Shown: positions 9,037 to 18,602, counted from the stretch's first letter. The stretch: DNA of 64,000 nucleotides from Phaeodactylum tricornutum CCAP 1055/1 (GCF_000150955.2 NC_011671.1:1178001-1242000); one strand, 5' to 3'. The notes: generated from the sequence alone by a model not told the origin. Program-made: numbers and translations.

Positions 9037-10317
9037 ATGACTTCTAAGGAACGAAGACCAGACAAGCACGGGTCTGATATGTGGCGGGGTGATGCACCTT
9101 CCGCAACGCAGAAAATCAAGAAACTAATGGAGCCGCATCGGGCTAAAGGAGCGCTGTGGAAATGGCTCATGCTCGGCTTGGGCACGATGCTCGGTGTGGT
9201 GACAATGGATGTTGTAAGGAAATCGGCAACAATCGCCCAGACTACCGCTATTCCTGTCGAAATTCTTGCCCCCTTGATGGATACTTCTACCAGTAGCACT
9301 ATTATGAGTGTCGAGCTAGTGCCTGGGATGAAGGAGCTTCCCCGTGATTTCACAGTCACCGATTTCCAGAAGCAGCTCTGGTGGGGAGAAGCGATCCGGG
9401 AAAGCGACAACCAGATCATTGTTGAAACAATCGAAGTTGCAATCGCGTATTGTAGTTCAGACCTGAATCTAATTTACGAATCTGTTCTGAGTCAAGTACC
9501 CAACCAGAAACAGGCGACAGTGAAAATAACCGTATTGTCCAAATGTGGGAACGAAGCGGACGTGCCCAACTTTATTGAGGATCCTCGTGTCAAGCTTGTT
9601 GAAGTTATTCCGTTGCCCAATGTGGGCGGATGCGATTACGCATATGCCTATTTTGTCAATCACTATGTTGCCAAGACAACTCCTGAAGAAGCGGCGTCGT
9701 CCGTGGTTCTGTTTACAGAGGACACCCCGAGGACAATGGAAAACTTCCGAATACGGCCAGTCTACAAGGGATACCGAAATATAACTGAAATGCTTCGGAT
9801 TGCGTCGGGAGGTGAATTTGCCTGTGGCGTCACACCAGACTGCGCATATTCCGCATTTCACGATACGCCTACGCTGTATGAATTTCGGATAAATGGTTAT
9901 GCAAGAACTGTTGTACAAAGGGGGCAAAGTGTAATAGAGGACAACAAGGACTTTAATTTGCTCCGGTATCAGAATCTTAGAGAGTGGCATGAAAAGGCTC
10001 TCAACTGGACATTTCCGAACAGTAGAGTTACTGCTGTTTGCTACGCAGCAACATTCATGATCCCAGCATGGCGTATACTCAACTTATCGCAGCAACCCAT
10101 AGAGCGACATGTTATGAAAACTCTTGAAAAGGAAATGGCTCGGAATGTTAGTAGCTCAATTGAAGGGCACTTTTCGGAGAGAACATGGGCTGGCTTTTAT
10201 TCGGTCCCTTTGGATGAAGACCATACCAACTTAATCCTTGACATGAAATCAAAGATTGTGCTCCGACAGGGGGCGTATCATGGACTTCTCAAGAGCAATA
10301 GGGAGCGGATGTGTTAG
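9037..10317 (+). CDS. DUF3431-like type II membrane protein (putative glycosyltransferase-like)
   Basis: A 426-residue protein. The N-terminus is basic and cytosolic-looking, followed by one hydrophobic segment (about residues 44-62, WLMLGLGTMLGVVTM), as in Golgi type II enzymes. The lumenal part contains PNVGGCDYAYAYFVN, SSVVLFTEDTPRTMEN and VCYAATFMIPAWRIL. These resemble landmarks of the DUF3431 family (an N-GRE-YLYHI block, an LFLQG-type strand and a C-terminal CYGACF-like block), a group with a glycosyltransferase-like fold and no firm biochemical role. The similarity is partial, so the family is tentative. A decayed second copy lies at 7015-7855, pointing to a local duplication. It ends about 95 bp before a foldback element. 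Confidence 0.5.
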   Translation: MTSKERRPDKHGSDMWRGDAPSATQKIKKLMEPHRAKGALWKWLMLGLGTMLGVVTMDVVRKSATIAQTTAIPVEILAPLMDTSTSSTIMSVELVPGMKELPRDFTVTDFQKQLWWGEAIRESDNQIIVETIEVAIAYCSSDLNLIYESVLSQVPNQKQATVKITVLSKCGNEADVPNFIEDPRVKLVEVIPLPNVGGCDYAYAYFVNHYVAKTTPEEAASSVVLFTEDTPRTMENFRIRPVYKGYRNITEMLRIASGGEFACGVTPDCAYSAFHDTPTLYEFRINGYARTVVQRGQSVIEDNKDFNLLRYQNLREWHEKALNWTFPNSRVTAVCYAATFMIPAWRILNLSQQPIERHVMKTLEKEMARNVSSSIEGHFSERTWAGFYSVPLDEDHTNLILDMKSKIVLRQGAYHGLLKSNRERMC

Positions 10318-10382
10318 TGCAACAATTTCTCGCATAAGCTGAGATGCTTTGCTGGCTAGGACCTATTTCGCTATTATGGAAT

Positions 10383-10529
10383 CCGGATATGGAATTCCAT
10401 CTTATATCCGGGCCGCTTTACATTTATTGTAAATGAGGTGTTTTAAGCCTAACAGTCAATGACAAAAAAAAAACGCAAATATGCTATTTGCGTTTTTTTT
10501 TGGCAGTAAATATCGATTTTAAAGCGGCC
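10383..10529. mobile_element. Foldback/MITE-like element with terminal inverted repeats and nested palindromes
   Basis: GGCCGCTTTA at 10411-10420 is perfectly inverted as TAAAGCGGCC at 10520-10529, bounding 119 bp. Inside are a hairpin CATTTA-ttg-TAAATG (10421-10435) and a strong 17-bp-arm hairpin around AACGCAAATA-tgc-TATTTGCGTT (10464-10501) with poly-A/poly-T outer arms. Just left are CCGGATAT/ATATCCGG (10383-10411) and the perfect palindrome ATGGAATTCCAT (10389-10400). No coding capacity and no clear target-site duplication are visible. It could be a small non-autonomous DNA element, or a structured 3' end of the upstream gene. Confidence 0.55.
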
Positions 10530-10837
10530 TGAAGCTTAGCCAGCACAAACATATGAGAAAAAAGAAGCAGGCCCGAACTCGTGCCACCTTGCACGCACCA
10601 TCTCTGTTTTCGAATATCCCCAGTTAGCTGGTCACAGCTAGATCCTCACACCCGTACTCGTTTCTTCCCGAATTGATTGCGTATCCGTACATTCTAGACT
10701 TGTTTATTTGTTTTAGGTACCTATCCCGTTCACTACATGCAATTCGAGACCTACTATGCTCAGAGAACAGCGCAACTATCAGTCAATTGACAGTGAGCTT
10801 GTGCAGGAACTTCCATGATCGTTTCAGAAAAAAATTG
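10530..10837. other. Intergenic, no gene seen
   Basis: About 300 bp between the foldback element and the stop codon of the RPC9 gene. It holds only very short open frames. Confidence 0.4.
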
Positions 10838-11410
10838 CTATAACATGCCGGTATCTGGATACTCTTTCTTAACTACAGGCGATGTCGTCATAGTCCCGTT
10901 GGGAGGCGAGGAAGGGTCTCCCTTTTCTCGCTTTACTCCGTTGCTGGCGTCGGAGATTTCATCCTTGCGATACGACGCCACAATCCTTAGCAGTTCTTCC
11001 TGATCCTTTTCCGGCATCCGGGCGTGCAAATCCTCAATCATGAGATGAATTTCCACCGGTTCCGTCGGCATGAAATTCAGTACTTGCAAAGCCTCGGCTT
11101 CCGTCAGTTGAAAGCCCCGACCCACAGTGGTACCGTTCGTACTGCTGTTACTGTCGTCGTTGCTGTTGTTATTATTGCTCACTCGTCTCTTGTGACTGCG
11201 CAATACGGTTTGCAGTTCCTTCCGCCGCGCACGGTCCAGCCTCGTGCACGGAGTGGCACGTAGATACTCGCACACTTGCGATTGGATCCAATCCCGATGC
11301 CGCGTACGGTAGCTGGGTCGTTTCTTCGACGCCTTAGCCTCGGCGACACGTGCTCCAAGAATATCCAACACCTCCGCATTGCTGATCAGTACGGGCGTCT
11401 CCTCGGCCAT
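10838..11410 (-). CDS. RNA polymerase III subunit RPC9 (CRCP/Rpb4-fold)
   Basis: 190 residues from the ATG at 11410; an upstream in-frame ATG at 11479 would add 23 residues that do not look like the family. The N-terminus VLISNAEVLDILGARV matches the RPC9 opening (LTNAEVLELL...), and YLRATPC fits the YL-TPC block. After an Asn/Ser linker, FQLTEAEALQVLNFMPTEPVEIHLMIEDLHARM...EELLRIV is the typical HRDC-like Rpb4/RPC9 core. RPC9 pairs with RPC8 to form the Pol III stalk for transcription of tRNA and 5S genes. The C-terminal 45 residues are an extra charged tail. The linker from Asn/Ser codon repeats (around 11155-11180) is an insertion relative to yeast and human. Confidence 0.85.
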   Translation of the reverse strand: MAEETPVLISNAEVLDILGARVAEAKASKKRPSYRTRHRDWIQSQVCEYLRATPCTRLDRARRKELQTVLRSHKRRVSNNNNSNDDSNSSTNGTTVGRGFQLTEAEALQVLNFMPTEPVEIHLMIEDLHARMPEKDQEELLRIVASYRKDEISDASNGVKREKGDPSSPPNGTMTTSPVVKKEYPDTGML

Positions 11411-12041
11411 TCGTTCCGGTCCCAATCGCGTCGTCCAACCGGGGTCCTTTCGATCCGGGTGAGCCCCCCTGCAATCCAATCTCGCTCTTTCCCCGTGCGA
11501 CGTTTCCTTCGCTGGCCTCGAAAGTGATCAACAACCTATTCGATCAGTATTTTTTTGTACGTGGGTAAGAAGTTCTGCCACAGATACTTTCAAATTTCCA
11601 AAAGGGACCATGGTTCACTTGCGGCGTACATCGGCTTCGCTGGTTTCGTGGTGAAAAACGTTTTATTTGGTTTGTCGCGATCAAAACGGGCCCAGGACGG
11701 ACCGAAGTATTTTTTTCACAATCATAGCCAGCTACGGAAGTCGGTATCTCGCTAGAGAGGCAATTCTATAGGAATTTTTTGCCTAGAGCACGAATTTGAT
11801 TCCGTGTTTACTAATCGGCGACAACAATCATGTAGAGAAAACCAGTATTTATTTGAAATATCTTTTGTTCTACGGTACTCACGCGGGAACGACCTGCCGC
11901 GACCGTTTGCGAGCACTTGAAATAGTGAACCGATTGGTGCATGATATAGTACTGACTTTTCAAGCTAGCTAGATACGTGCGAAGAGCAATGGCCACTGTC
12001 GCTCGAGTCCCCAAATTGCAGAATTCTCTCAATAAGTAGTC
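11411..12041. other. Intergenic, no gene seen
   Basis: About 630 bp between RPC9 and Mago nashi, both on the minus strand. Open frames here are short and have no recognisable product. The right part should hold the Mago 3' UTR and the left part the RPC9 promoter. Confidence 0.4.
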
Positions 12042-12509
12042 TCAATCCGGGATCGGCCTCGCTTTGAAATGCGACGAAATGAGTGCCATCACCAGGGCTT
12101 TGAGATCGAGTGTAAGATAGTAAAACGTCTGGAGTCCCTCTGGATCGTTCCATTTTTGAATATCACCCAGCGATCTAATCTCACATGCCGTGAACGCGAT
12201 ATGATGGGATCCGATTTTGCATTCTAGCTCTTGATGGCCGGTGGATCTTTCGTCGGGTTCTTTCCACTTGCTATCGTCCACTTTGGTAATCTCGCTGACT
12301 TCCACTAGGCGTCGAAATTCCTCAACTACCGCGGGGCTAACGTAGACTTCTTTCCGAATCAGATCGTCGTCCTTGTAATTGGAGTTGTTCGCGTATCGAA
12401 GCTTTCCCGACGGGTAGAGTTCAAACTCGAGGAATTCTCTGCCGAATTTGCCCTCGTGGCCGACGTAGTATCGGAGGTAAAAATCGTCGTTGGGACTTGG
12501 GTCTGTCAT
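12042..12509 (-). CDS. MAGOH: Mago nashi, exon junction complex core subunit
   Basis: 155 residues from the ATG at 12509; the longer upstream frame is not Mago-like. Almost the whole protein is diagnostic: [51 protein letters not shown], a DSKWKEPD loop, QELECKIG, and the C-terminal [19 protein letters not shown]...SHFKARPI. Mago binds Y14 and, with eIF4A3, forms the exon junction complex deposited on spliced mRNA in the nucleus. Length equals the usual family length of about 146-160. It is divergent from the UFL1 gene over about 350 bp. Confidence 0.97.
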   Translation of the reverse strand: MTDPSPNDDFYLRYYVGHEGKFGREFLEFELYPSGKLRYANNSNYKDDDLIRKEVYVSPAVVEEFRRLVEVSEITKVDDSKWKEPDERSTGHQELECKIGSHHIAFTACEIRSLGDIQKWNDPEGLQTFYYLTLDLKALVMALISSHFKARPIPD

Positions 12510-12856
12510 GATACAAAACCCCGAAAGGCCATTGAAAAGAATGGTGCAAGAGCGTCGTATTCCGAATGATTCTATTGACCATCTACACCAAGGGCAAGGG
12601 ATCTCGTAAGAAAGCTTCGTTGTGTGTCTCGGGGTTTTTTTTTCCCATTTGGTCGTCGCGTGTCTTTTCTGACTGCGCATAAGATCCGAGTTAGATCAGA
12701 AATTCGGGAGTTACCGATGACAGGCAGACGGCCCAAAACTCTCTGCCCTACTATACCGGACCCTGACCGGTTTGCAACGAGAAACAATTCCAGTCAGGGG
12801 ACCATGGCGAAGGGATCTGTCCCGGACGTTTCTCGAATAGCAAAAGGATTCCATGG
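12510..12856. promoter_or_regulatory. Shared divergent intergenic region
   Basis: About 350 bp between the start codons of Mago nashi and UFL1. An ATG at 12853 overlaps the UFL1 start region in another frame and opens 23 codons ending in a stop. It could be a short upstream ORF or part of a different 5' gene model. Confidence 0.35.
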
Positions 12857-15343
12857 ATGGCTCTTCGCGTTTTATCCTTACACAGCGAGATCTACGCTAC
12901 GGAATCAGTAGCTTGCTTGATTAAAAAAATGAATAAAGATGAAGCGTTTCTCGCCGAAGAGTTGATGCAGATCTTGATCGAACGCGGCTACTTCCACGAC
13001 GGTATCGAGCCTGTTCAATCCTCGGATGTTGACTTGCATTCCGATTTTCCCACGTTCGGGATCGAAAATTCCAGTATAGTGAGAACAAGCTCCGGAACGT
13101 TCGTAACCCTCGAGCGCCTTTGTCTCGACTTTTGGGAATATTTTGAAAAGAGAGCGCGTGAACTCTGCACCTACGACGAGGCGGCCATGGCTCTACATGT
13201 TGCAGTCCGCGACCTCCGCCGTACATTGGATAATACTGTCAGATCTTCGAAGACCGCGTCTCTGCTCGTGATCAATGACCATTATCTCACTACCGCAAAG
13301 CGCATAGATGATATGCTGGACGAAAGTCTGTCGTTGCTGGATTCGAATTTCGGTGGACGCGCTTTGGTGTCCGAACTGGTAGGAAAGTCTTTTCACCTTC
13401 CACTCAGTAACTTTCTGCAGCTTTTGGAAGATCGCAGAAGATGCTTACCCTACGATGTGGAATTGCGACTCCAAGATAATGGTTCCAAAACTTTGGTTAC
13501 GCAACGCTATCTAGCTTTGCTGCGGTCGCAGATCTCCTCAGCCTTTGCCGACTTCACGGAACCGACATCATTGGTCTCTGTAGCCCGTCGCCATTCGTGG
13601 GAAGTCTGTTGGATGAGCGACATATTAAAAGACATCGCTCAAGAGCTCCCGGGGGCGCTGCATGGCGATGATAGCTATGTGCCCCACTCCTTCACTCAGC
13701 AAAAGCATCAGACAGTGACCGATTCTTTTGCTTCGAATGGATTCGTTTCAACGACCTTGTGTCAAACTGTCGCTATGCTGCCGTCGGAACTCAAGCGCAT
13801 TGTTGCTTCTTCTTGTTCTGAAGCAATAATCTTGGAGAATAGCGTTGTTCACCCTCTTATGATAGTCGGTCCTTTGGAAGGAGCTACCCAAGACTCGATT
13901 GAAATTGACGGCTGGCTCGACTTACAGCAGTACATACCGGCAGAACTGCTAGCCTATGAATCGGACACAAAAGCCCTCTTGCAAAATTGTATTTTGTCCA
14001 AGCTGGATGAAGGTTCTAGAGGCGTCGCTGCGATATCAAAGTTAGCAGCCGTTTTCGTCAGTCAAGGTATGATCGCTAAAATTTCAAATTCAGTTCTTCC
14101 CCTAATGATCGAGCCCTTCGCGAAAGAACGAGCTAAAGCTTTGGAAAGCCAGCATGGACAGAGTGGAATCGCGTCTACCAAATCAAAGCGCAAGTCTAAA
14201 AAAAATCTTGAAGCCTTGTCGAGCGATAGAACTGGATTGCCTTCGGATACAATACCGTCCATGGCCGACATTGTGACTTTGGTATTAAACGCCTACCCAG
14301 ACATATCCGACTGGGTGCGAGAGACTGGTGCTATGGGAAAGGCGGTGTTGGAAGAAGCTTTTTGCTCGTGCGTTACTGAAGAATTTCGAGCATTGTGTGA
14401 AAAGTCTGTCCAAGCTGAACTTCGTCTCTTGCGGTCTTCACGGATTACGCGAACCAGCGCATCCATGACGCAGAGTATGGAAGGCGCATTCGAAGATCCA
14501 CAGTGCTTCGCAACCTCCTGTTATGTGATTCAAATGGCATCCAAGCTTTTGCAGTATCTGGCTAAGCGTGAGGTAAAAGCGGAAGCCGTGAACGCTATGC
14601 GGCAAGATATCCTTCGAGGACCTTGTGCTGATTTCTGCCGTCGGCTAACTGAATACTGTCTGTTAAAGAACGAAATTGTGGAAGGCATCTTTTCATTTGA
14701 CGCAGACTCAGTTGAGTCGCACTCTGCCGCCGAACTCCCTCACTGCTGCTTAGCGGTTGATACATCGAGACGGCGGTACTTTCGAACACATTTGACATGT
14801 CACCCAGATGCACAAGGGAAGCCTCGAGATCCTCTTCCTACACTTCGCACCACGCTCCCCGGTAGCATTGGTATGGCATTGACGCACCTGTGGATACTGT
14901 GTGGGGGAGATTGCTATCAAGGTGGTACCAAGAATGGACAACCGAGCCCTCCTGGCAACTTTGACGCTTTTTCTTCACACGCGGAAGAGAATTGTCTCAC
15001 CATCTGCGGTCTTCCTTTTAAGAAACTCGACAAAAAATCAGAGAAGCAATTGCTGTTTGACCGGCGGCTACGGCTGAGTCAGCAGCTCAAAGACTCTATC
15101 GATCCGGAAGTAGTTCTCGAGCTAAGCACAATGTTACTCTACCAGTCAATCAAGAATTTGTTTGTCTTCGGAGAGAGTGTCCAAAAATCTCTATTGAATA
15201 TGTTGGTCACAGAGCGCAAGGTCTCAGACGAAGTCGCTACAGGACTTCAAACCTTGGCCACATGCATATCCGTGGGTAATGTAGACACCGAGAATATGAA
15301 TCAAGTTCGCGAATTTGGGTTGAGTCGCTACGGATCAAAGTAA
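12857..15343 (+). CDS. UFL1: UFL1, E3 ligase of the UFM1 pathway
   Basis: An 828-residue protein, close to human UFL1 (794). Family landmarks in order: an NDHYLTTAKRIDDML block, LVSELVGKSFHLPLSNFL, a central IDGWLDLQQYIPAELL (human has SGTWVDIAPLLP), a VVFGD/VVFSD-type LAAVFVSQGMIAK block, a Lys-rich KRKSKKN linker near residue 440, and the C-terminal EKQLLFDRRLRLSQQLKDS-DPEVVLELSTMLLYQ, matching human ERQILFQHRQALAEQLK. UFL1 transfers UFM1 to ribosomal protein uL24 and other ER targets with DDRGK1 and CDK5RAP3, in ER-stalling and ER-phagy control. The first 20 residues are not conserved, so an alternative 5' end is possible. Confidence 0.9.
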   Translation: MALRVLSLHSEIYATESVACLIKKMNKDEAFLAEELMQILIERGYFHDGIEPVQSSDVDLHSDFPTFGIENSSIVRTSSGTFVTLERLCLDFWEYFEKRARELCTYDEAAMALHVAVRDLRRTLDNTVRSSKTASLLVINDHYLTTAKRIDDMLDESLSLLDSNFGGRALVSELVGKSFHLPLSNFLQLLEDRRRCLPYDVELRLQDNGSKTLVTQRYLALLRSQISSAFADFTEPTSLVSVARRHSWEVCWMSDILKDIAQELPGALHGDDSYVPHSFTQQKHQTVTDSFASNGFVSTTLCQTVAMLPSELKRIVASSCSEAIILENSVVHPLMIVGPLEGATQDSIEIDGWLDLQQYIPAELLAYESDTKALLQNCILSKLDEGSRGVAAISKLAAVFVSQGMIAKISNSVLPLMIEPFAKERAKALESQHGQSGIASTKSKRKSKKNLEALSSDRTGLPSDTIPSMADIVTLVLNAYPDISDWVRETGAMGKAVLEEAFCSCVTEEFRALCEKSVQAELRLLRSSRITRTSASMTQSMEGAFEDPQCFATSCYVIQMASKLLQYLAKREVKAEAVNAMRQDILRGPCADFCRRLTEYCLLKNEIVEGIFSFDADSVESHSAAELPHCCLAVDTSRRRYFRTHLTCHPDAQGKPRDPLPTLRTTLPGSIGMALTHLWILCGGDCYQGGTKNGQPSPPGNFDAFSSHAEENCLTICGLPFKKLDKKSEKQLLFDRRLRLSQQLKDSIDPEVVLELSTMLLYQSIKNLFVFGESVQKSLLNMLVTERKVSDEVATGLQTLATCISVGNVDTENMNQVREFGLSRYGSK

Positions 15344-15949
15344 AGAAGTTGATAGTAAGCCATGCCTCGCATTCTCGCATAAATGTACCTTGGCTTCCTT
15401 TGCATTCTTGCTTTGGTTATCACATACCGAATTTACTTCCTTTCATCTTTGCACAATCAAGAGAGACTAAAGCGACCATTCCGCTACAAGAAGACACTTG
15501 AGCAGGCTAGTCGATTTTGCCAAGCTTCTTTAACGGACTGTTTCTTGAGTAAGTAATCTGTTTTCAACTATAAATTAGAATCTTTGATGAATCTGTTTTG
15601 AACCATAAATTAGAATCTTTGATGATGTTCCCAATGGGAACGTTATTCCTTTGTATTCCCCTCCCAAAAGAAGCTGTGCACTAGCACTTTCTCCATCTGT
15701 GAACAGCAGGCACTCTATCAGATACCCATAACAAAATCAATATTGCGATGGGCCAACACTTTTCCTGCAGTACCGAAAGAGATGGCTTGGGTAGCTACGG
15801 TGTCGCTTAACTTTTTTTAATAGATTTACGTCCAATGAGGGCAGAGCCGCAAAACGTGGTCCGTGTCGCTTCGAGACCACCTACTCCTAGAAACGTTAGA
15901 CTCGTTCAAGTCCGGCCCCAAAACTTATTCCGTTGAGTGCCGAAACTCA
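15344..15949. other. Intergenic between convergent genes, with a 35-bp tandem repeat
   Basis: About 600 bp between the 3' ends of UFL1 and the acid phosphatase. It contains a two-copy tandem repeat (15555-15624) followed by the near-palindrome GTTCCCAATGGGAAC at 15627-15641. No gene seen. Confidence 0.5.
15555..15624. repeat. 35-bp tandem duplication
   Basis: Units 15555-15589 and 15590-15624 start AATCTGTTTT and end AATCTTTGATG. They differ at two positions only (C/G and T/C), so the duplication is recent. Confidence 0.85.
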
Positions 15950-17320
15950 CTACTCCGGTGCCTCGCTGTCCGAGACGCAAGACGTTGCTGTGCTTCCTTC
16001 GGTTTGAATTTTTTCTACAAGTACATCTAATGGGATCATTTCGAGCGACTCACCCCAATTGGAAGACAAAACTTCACCGTTGAGCGAAAAACGAACGAAT
16101 TGTTCCTTCGAGTCATGGTCATCGACCTCAATCAATTCCATGACAAGGTAGCTAGCGTAATCGGGCCAGGTTGCCGGCATTTCCAGTCGATAAGCGCACA
16201 GCAAACCAATCAAGGTCGAATCGTGGGCACTCCAAATTGTTACCGGCGGCTCCGACGTAAATTTTTGGAAATACGAAAGTTGCTGGGATACGAATCGATT
16301 CATCGAAAGGTAAGCCAAATGCGGCTCTTTGAGATTTTCGAACCATCGCCATGCTACATGCTTACTAATGGCTTCTTGATCTTCCTTGGTAATTCCCAAG
16401 GGGAGTCGATTGCGTACGGCCAAACACGTAGTTATTTCTGCCAACTGGTTCCATGCCAGCGGTTCCGTTTCGATGGAGCTTTCTCCCGCGTGTTCCTGAG
16501 CGACTCCGAAGGAGACTTCACGGGCGTCGGATGCGAGCAGATTGTGTAGTACTTGCGTAACACGAGCCGCTAACGGTGCCATTTGGCGTTCACGCTCGAC
16601 AATGTAGTCCCGCATTGCGAGCCGATCCTCGAGGAGCTCCTGTTCTTGGGATCGACGGGGTTGTGGATCCGGAAGCATCCAGTTGGTATTACGGACATCA
16701 ATCGATATAGCGTGCTCCGTGCCGTCGGGAAACAAACCCACGAGTAGACCTTGAACCGATTGAATCGTCCGGGAAAAGTTTGTGGAAAAGACACGAATGT
16801 TGTCCGGACATAGGGGACGTGACGGCTTCCAAGCATGCGGATAGTGTCGATTGCCGTCTTTGTCTATAAAGTAATCGTCTTCATCCTTTGCTACGAATTT
16901 TTCTCGCAGCGTAGATCCGACCTGAATCATTTGGAGTAAACCGAGTTCGGTAAGTTTCCCGAACGGTCCCCGACCGTTGGCTTTGTGCAAATTGGCTTGG
17001 GAGGATTCCACCAAGGCCGTGTTCGATGAAATCTTTGTCAACAACGCTTCCGGAATGAGTGTGCTGGACCAGAAAGACTCGTCCTTTAGTGGAGTAATCG
17101 GACTACGATCACCGTGACGGTGTACCACTTGGACCTGGAGAGTGCGATAAATCTTCCGGGGTCCTTCCGAATCCTTTCCAAGGGACGAGGAAAGCGGGGG
17201 CCGCTGATTCATTTTGACGGAGCGACTGTTGGAAGTCGCAGTCGCTGCGTTTACTTGGTACAAATATGGCGCTGCCGAGCCAATGAATGCCAGCGAGAAG
17301 AGTCTCCGTACGTTGATCAT
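15950..17320 (-). CDS. Histidine acid phosphatase family protein, secreted or ER
   Basis: 456 residues from the ATG at 17320; the frame upstream begins only with a GTG. Residues 1-25 (MINVRRLFSLAFIGS...QVNA) look like a signal peptide. The catalytic motif VVHRHGDRSP lies at about 65-74, with the nucleophilic His at 69. The second-half proton donor is SAHDSTLIGLL near residue 380, and an LTELGLLQMIQVGSTLR block follows the usual LT-G-Q--LG order. The branch resembles acid phosphatase type 6 / 2-phosphoxylose phosphatase more than phytases. It should hydrolyse a phosphomonoester in the secretory route or outside the cell. It is divergent from the PDZ-ferredoxin gene. Confidence 0.85.
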   Translation of the reverse strand: MINVRRLFSLAFIGSAAPYLYQVNAATATSNSRSVKMNQRPPLSSSLGKDSEGPRKIYRTLQVQVVHRHGDRSPITPLKDESFWSSTLIPEALLTKISSNTALVESSQANLHKANGRGPFGKLTELGLLQMIQVGSTLREKFVAKDEDDYFIDKDGNRHYPHAWKPSRPLCPDNIRVFSTNFSRTIQSVQGLLVGLFPDGTEHAISIDVRNTNWMLPDPQPRRSQEQELLEDRLAMRDYIVERERQMAPLAARVTQVLHNLLASDAREVSFGVAQEHAGESSIETEPLAWNQLAEITTCLAVRNRLPLGITKEDQEAISKHVAWRWFENLKEPHLAYLSMNRFVSQQLSYFQKFTSEPPVTIWSAHDSTLIGLLCAYRLEMPATWPDYASYLVMELIEVDDHDSKEQFVRFSLNGEVLSSNWGESLEMIPLDVLVEKIQTEGSTATSCVSDSEAPE

Positions 17321-17741
17321 GGTATGCCGATGGGTGACGTGCACCCCTGAGGTTTACTGCTGTGTCGGTTCTACCGAAATTGTGCGCTCTCAAAGCTATC
17401 CATCTTGCGTATGCTAGAGGGGAAAACGAGTTTACATTAGCTGTTTGTATCGTAGGGACGCACCTACGACAAGCCGTTTATTTTGCAGAAATTTTTGCCC
17501 GTGCGGATACCAGAAGTGACGTCATTCGGCACATTTTGTGTTCGTTATGGAGACGAATCAATACCTTCTCTGCTGACAGTGATGCAATACGTACTGGGAA
17601 AGCTATGCAAATCGTTCTTTCCCACCATGGTAACTGGCTGGCTGTCTGTCGGCCTTCATGACTGACTGACCGTGTACTTCACTGTCAGTTCCACAATAAC
17701 AACCAAAAAAAGAACGGCTACCGGAACATACGTGCGGGGCC
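17321..17741. promoter_or_regulatory. Shared divergent intergenic region
   Basis: About 420 bp between acid phosphatase and PDZ-ferredoxin starts. GCTGACAGTGA at 17572-17582 and its inverse TCACTGTCAGT at 17679-17689 form a spaced inverted pair, near ACTGACTGACCGTG at 17661-17674. Confidence 0.4.
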
Positions 17742-18521
17742 ATGTCCTTTTCATATTCACAAAAGTTCTCCATCGCCCTCGTGCTTTGCTTAATCGTGAC
17801 AGTAAAGAGTTTTAGAGTCTCCGTTTCTAGTGGCCGTCTCGCTAGCGCGACCAAGATTTGCGTCTCCGAATCCTCGACGGATAATGTCGACATTTCCTCC
17901 GCATTCAAGGGTCTCGACCTGTCTCTCGTCAAACCTTTGGGAATGATTCTAGAAGAAGTCGAAGAAGGAGCTGCCAAGGGAGTCTTTGTTAAAGAAGTAG
18001 CCGAGGAAGGCTCGTCGGTCCCCTACGCTGACGAAATTGTAGGTTTAAAGTTAATCACCGTTGCCGGAGAAGACGTCACGTCTCTGACATTCGATGAGGT
18101 CATGGACAAGATCATCAATTCTCCCGAAACTGTGGATTTGCGACTCGTATCGATGAATGAAATAGATAGCGTTGATGCGGAAGAGGACAGTGCACCGGCT
18201 TTTGAAATCGGAACGTCGGTAACCATCAAACTGCTACAGGAAGGCAAGGATGATCTCGACATTGAGACCAAAGTTGGTGACAATCTGCGACAAGTCCTTC
18301 TGGACAATAGCGTAGAAGTCTACCAAGGTATGAAGCAAAAACTCGGTAACTGCGGGGGTGGTGGACAGTGCACCTTTTGTGCCTTTGATTTCGTTGACAG
18401 CGAAGGTTGGGCAGAACGGTCGGACTACGAAAGCCAGAAACTGAAAAAAAATCCCGACGCCCGTCTCACTTGTCTCAACAATATTCAAGGCCCGGTAACG
18501 ATTCGAAAAGCAAAGCGATAA
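17742..18521 (+). CDS. PDZ + [2Fe-2S] ferredoxin fusion, probably plastid-targeted
   Basis: 259 residues. Residues 8-22 are a hydrophobic signal followed by TVKSF-RV, consistent with a diatom plastid presequence. A PDZ-like domain spans about residues 58-137 (LVKPLGMILEEVEEG...GVFVKEVAEEGS...DEIVGLKLITVAGEDV). A ferredoxin domain spans about 155-255, with C204, C210, C213 and C244; the first spacing is CX5C with a GGGGQ insert rather than the standard CX4C. Electron transfer combined with peptide or membrane-protein docking is the natural inference. The gene ends 81 bp from the 3' end of another PDZ protein on the opposite strand. Confidence 0.8.
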   Translation: MSFSYSQKFSIALVLCLIVTVKSFRVSVSSGRLASATKICVSESSTDNVDISSAFKGLDLSLVKPLGMILEEVEEGAAKGVFVKEVAEEGSSVPYADEIVGLKLITVAGEDVTSLTFDEVMDKIINSPETVDLRLVSMNEIDSVDAEEDSAPAFEIGTSVTIKLLQEGKDDLDIETKVGDNLRQVLLDNSVEVYQGMKQKLGNCGGGGQCTFCAFDFVDSEGWAERSDYESQKLKKNPDARLTCLNNIQGPVTIRKAKR

Positions 18522-18602
18522 ATAAGCCCACACTCAACCAATACATTCAAAATCCTATCCTATCCTACAGTATTCTAAAACATTTCCATGCTACGTTATG
18601 TA

